Shown here: positions 31,680 through 32,852 of the stretch, in pieces
Position numbering within the stretch: position 1 is the first letter of the stretch
Layout: the number at the start of each line of letters is the position of its first letter
Assembly (NCBI GenBank): GCA_017421915.1
Contig: JAFOHG010000072.1
Coordinates: forward strand, 1-32,852
From: Cellulosilyticum sp.
GTDB taxonomy: Bacteria; Bacillota; Clostridia; Lachnospirales; Cellulosilyticaceae
DNA length: 32,852 bases
Direction: 5' to 3'
Translations under genes and position numbers: made by a program
Notes under the pieces: model-generated
What the model saw: the letters and a program-made list of their open reading frames with translations, nothing else
The model's database searches: none
What the model was told of the DNA's origin: nothing

Positions 31680-32852
31680 TTAAAGCGCCTTTTCTAAATC
31701 TGATAACACCTTTTCCATTACTTCAAAATACTCTGCAAATGTTTTTTTACAACACAGTGGGTCTATAATACGTACACCAGGAGTTCTAAGTCCAGTTAAT
31801 GTAAAGGACATAGCTACTCTATGGTCTTCATAAGTTTCTATATCACAGCCCGTTGGTCTTCCTGGATAAATGGTTACTGCATCAGGCTTTTCATCTACCT
31901 TTATACCAAGTGCTGTAAGATTGTTAACAATGGCTTTAATTCTATCACATTCTTGTAAACGGATATGCGCTATTCCAGTAATCGTAATGGGTGCATCGGC
32001 AAATGGTGCTAAAGCTGCCAGGGTTAAAGCTTGGTCAGAAAAGGTAGACATATCGATGGTAAAGCCACCTTTCAATAAGTTATCTTCTGGGCCACATACA
32101 GCTATAGTTTCATCAGATGATTTAAGTCCTTTGATTTCACAGCCCATTTTTTCAAGCACTTTAAGAAATTCAATATCCCCCTGAAGCATATGATGATGAA
32201 CACCTTTAACCCTTATGTTAGCACCAAGTACTGCCGCTAGTGCATAAAAGTAAGCAGCAGCTGACATATCTGGTTCAATAGGATACTCTAAGGCTTTATA
32301 GCTCCCTTCACCTGAGAATAAATATTGGATTTGTCCATCTACAATACACTTTTCTACAGCTATGCCAAAGCTTTTCATCATTTCTACGGTAAGGTCTACA
32401 TAGCTTAATCCATGTGTTCCAATTACATTAATTTTAGCTTTTTTCTTAAGTGTTCCTACTGCAATAAGTAGCGCACTTAAAAATTGTGAGCTTTTATCAA
32501 TATTGACTGTAAAACAATCAGGAATCATTTGCTTGTCATTTGTCCCTACAATATATAATGGGAAATGGCCTTCCTCTTCTGTACATTCAACTTTAGCACC
32601 TGCACTTCTAAGGGTATCAATTAAGGGCTGCATAGGTCTTTTTTTCATCTGTTCTGAAGAGTTTACCTTATATTCACCATCAGAAAAAGCCAACATAGCC
32701 ACTAAAAAGCGAGCAGCTGTTCCGGCACTTCCTACATAAATCTCCGCCTTTTTACAAGGAATCTCTCCGCCAAAGCCTGTTATAGTAATATTGCTTCCAA
32801 GTTCACCATCAGAAGTCACCTTTACTGGAAATCCAAGTTTTTTTAAGCATTC
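31680..32852 (-). CDS. aroA: 3-phosphoshikimate 1-carboxyvinyltransferase (EPSP synthase), N-terminus missing
   Basis: The frame is open to the right edge of the window, so the first residues are absent; 390 residues are visible. The enzyme joins phosphoenolpyruvate to shikimate-3-phosphate in the chorismate pathway. Diagnostic segments are VGSAGTAARFLVAMLA (PEP-binding loop), MKKRPMQPLIDTL, IDKSSQFLSALLIA, DMSTFSDQALTLAALAPFA, RIKAIVNNLTALG and YEDHRVAMSFTLTGLRTPGVRIIDPLCCKKTFAEYFE. The PEP loop reads SAGTAARF, not the NAGTAMRP of the well-studied class I enzymes, placing it in another subgroup. The ATG/GTG at 32819 is internal: homology continues upstream (FPVKVTSDGELG), so it is not the start. 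The partner shikimate genes would be to the right. Confidence 0.94.
   Translation of the reverse strand, partial: ECLKKLGFPVKVTSDGELGSNITITGFGGEIPCKKAEIYVGSAGTAARFLVAMLAFSDGEYKVNSSEQMKKRPMQPLIDTLRSAGAKVECTEEEGHFPLYIVGTNDKQMIPDCFTVNIDKSSQFLSALLIAVGTLKKKAKINVIGTHGLSYVDLTVEMMKSFGIAVEKCIVDGQIQYLFSGEGSYKALEYPIEPDMSAAAYFYALAAVLGANIRVKGVHHHMLQGDIEFLKVLEKMGCEIKGLKSSDETIAVCGPEDNLLKGGFTIDMSTFSDQALTLAALAPFADAPITITGIAHIRLQECDRIKAIVNNLTALGIKVDEKPDAVTIYPGRPTGCDIETYEDHRVAMSFTLTGLRTPGVRIIDPLCCKKTFAEYFEVMEKVLSDLEKAL

Overview
The window is an AT-rich, gene-dense bacterial chromosome segment with strong AGGAGG-type ribosome binding sites, ATG starts and intrinsic terminators after nearly every transcription unit. 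The gene content (LexA, LrgAB, DUF4825 lipoprotein, GH1 and GH94-type enzymes, XerS-like recombinase, clostridial-type ThiC with a TPP riboswitch) points to an anaerobic Firmicute of class Clostridia. A fibre-degrading Lachnospirales/Cellulosilyticum-like genome is my best guess, by inference only. No rRNA, tRNA, CRISPR array, insertion sequence or prophage was seen.

Layout. 1-1628: end of an SdpR-type ArsR regulator, an SdpI-like membrane protein and a GH73 glucosaminidase without a signal peptide. 1862-4856: a pantothenate operon panG-panB-panC-panD, in which the ketopantoate reductase step is supplied by the DUF2520 enzyme PanG rather than PanE. 4976-6860: a YkgJ-type cysteine-cluster protein, a shortened C39-like lipoprotein and, convergent, a cupin. 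6938-11635: a tRNA-dihydrouridine synthase, an IMP dehydrogenase of the unusual Tritrichomonas-like type, a zinc-ribbon protein and a MATE pump. 11727-14731: an AraC regulator divergent from what looks like the wreck of a beta-glucan oligosaccharide operon. It starts with a signal-peptide stub fused out of frame to the last ~160 codons of a GH94-type phosphorylase and ends with an intact GH1 beta-glucosidase. 14826-17280: DUF4825 lipoprotein, a second MATE pump and a thioredoxin-type arsenate reductase. 17457-20109 (minus): a three-gene ABC-2 exporter. 20435-23020: TtcA-like tRNA thiolase, XerS-like recombinase, and LexA with its own SOS box.

23090-24055 (minus) is a small accessory island between lexA and nadE: a lipoprotein, an out-of-frame C-terminal protein tail whose stop overlaps the next start (TAATG), a small soluble protein and a frameshifted DUF3006-like scrap. 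It has the architecture of a decayed toxin/immunity module, but no family could be assigned. From 24272 housekeeping resumes: glutamine-dependent NAD synthetase, a PLP-dependent methionine gamma-lyase-like protein, LrgAB, a small HMA-like protein, a secreted fasciclin-domain protein, riboswitch-controlled thiC and a truncated aroA running off the right edge.

The most interesting points are the erased sugar-phosphorylase operon, the island next to lexA, the IMPDH whose active-site residue numbers coincide with those of the parasite Tritrichomonas foetus enzyme, and the C39-like lipoprotein that seems to have lost an internal block.
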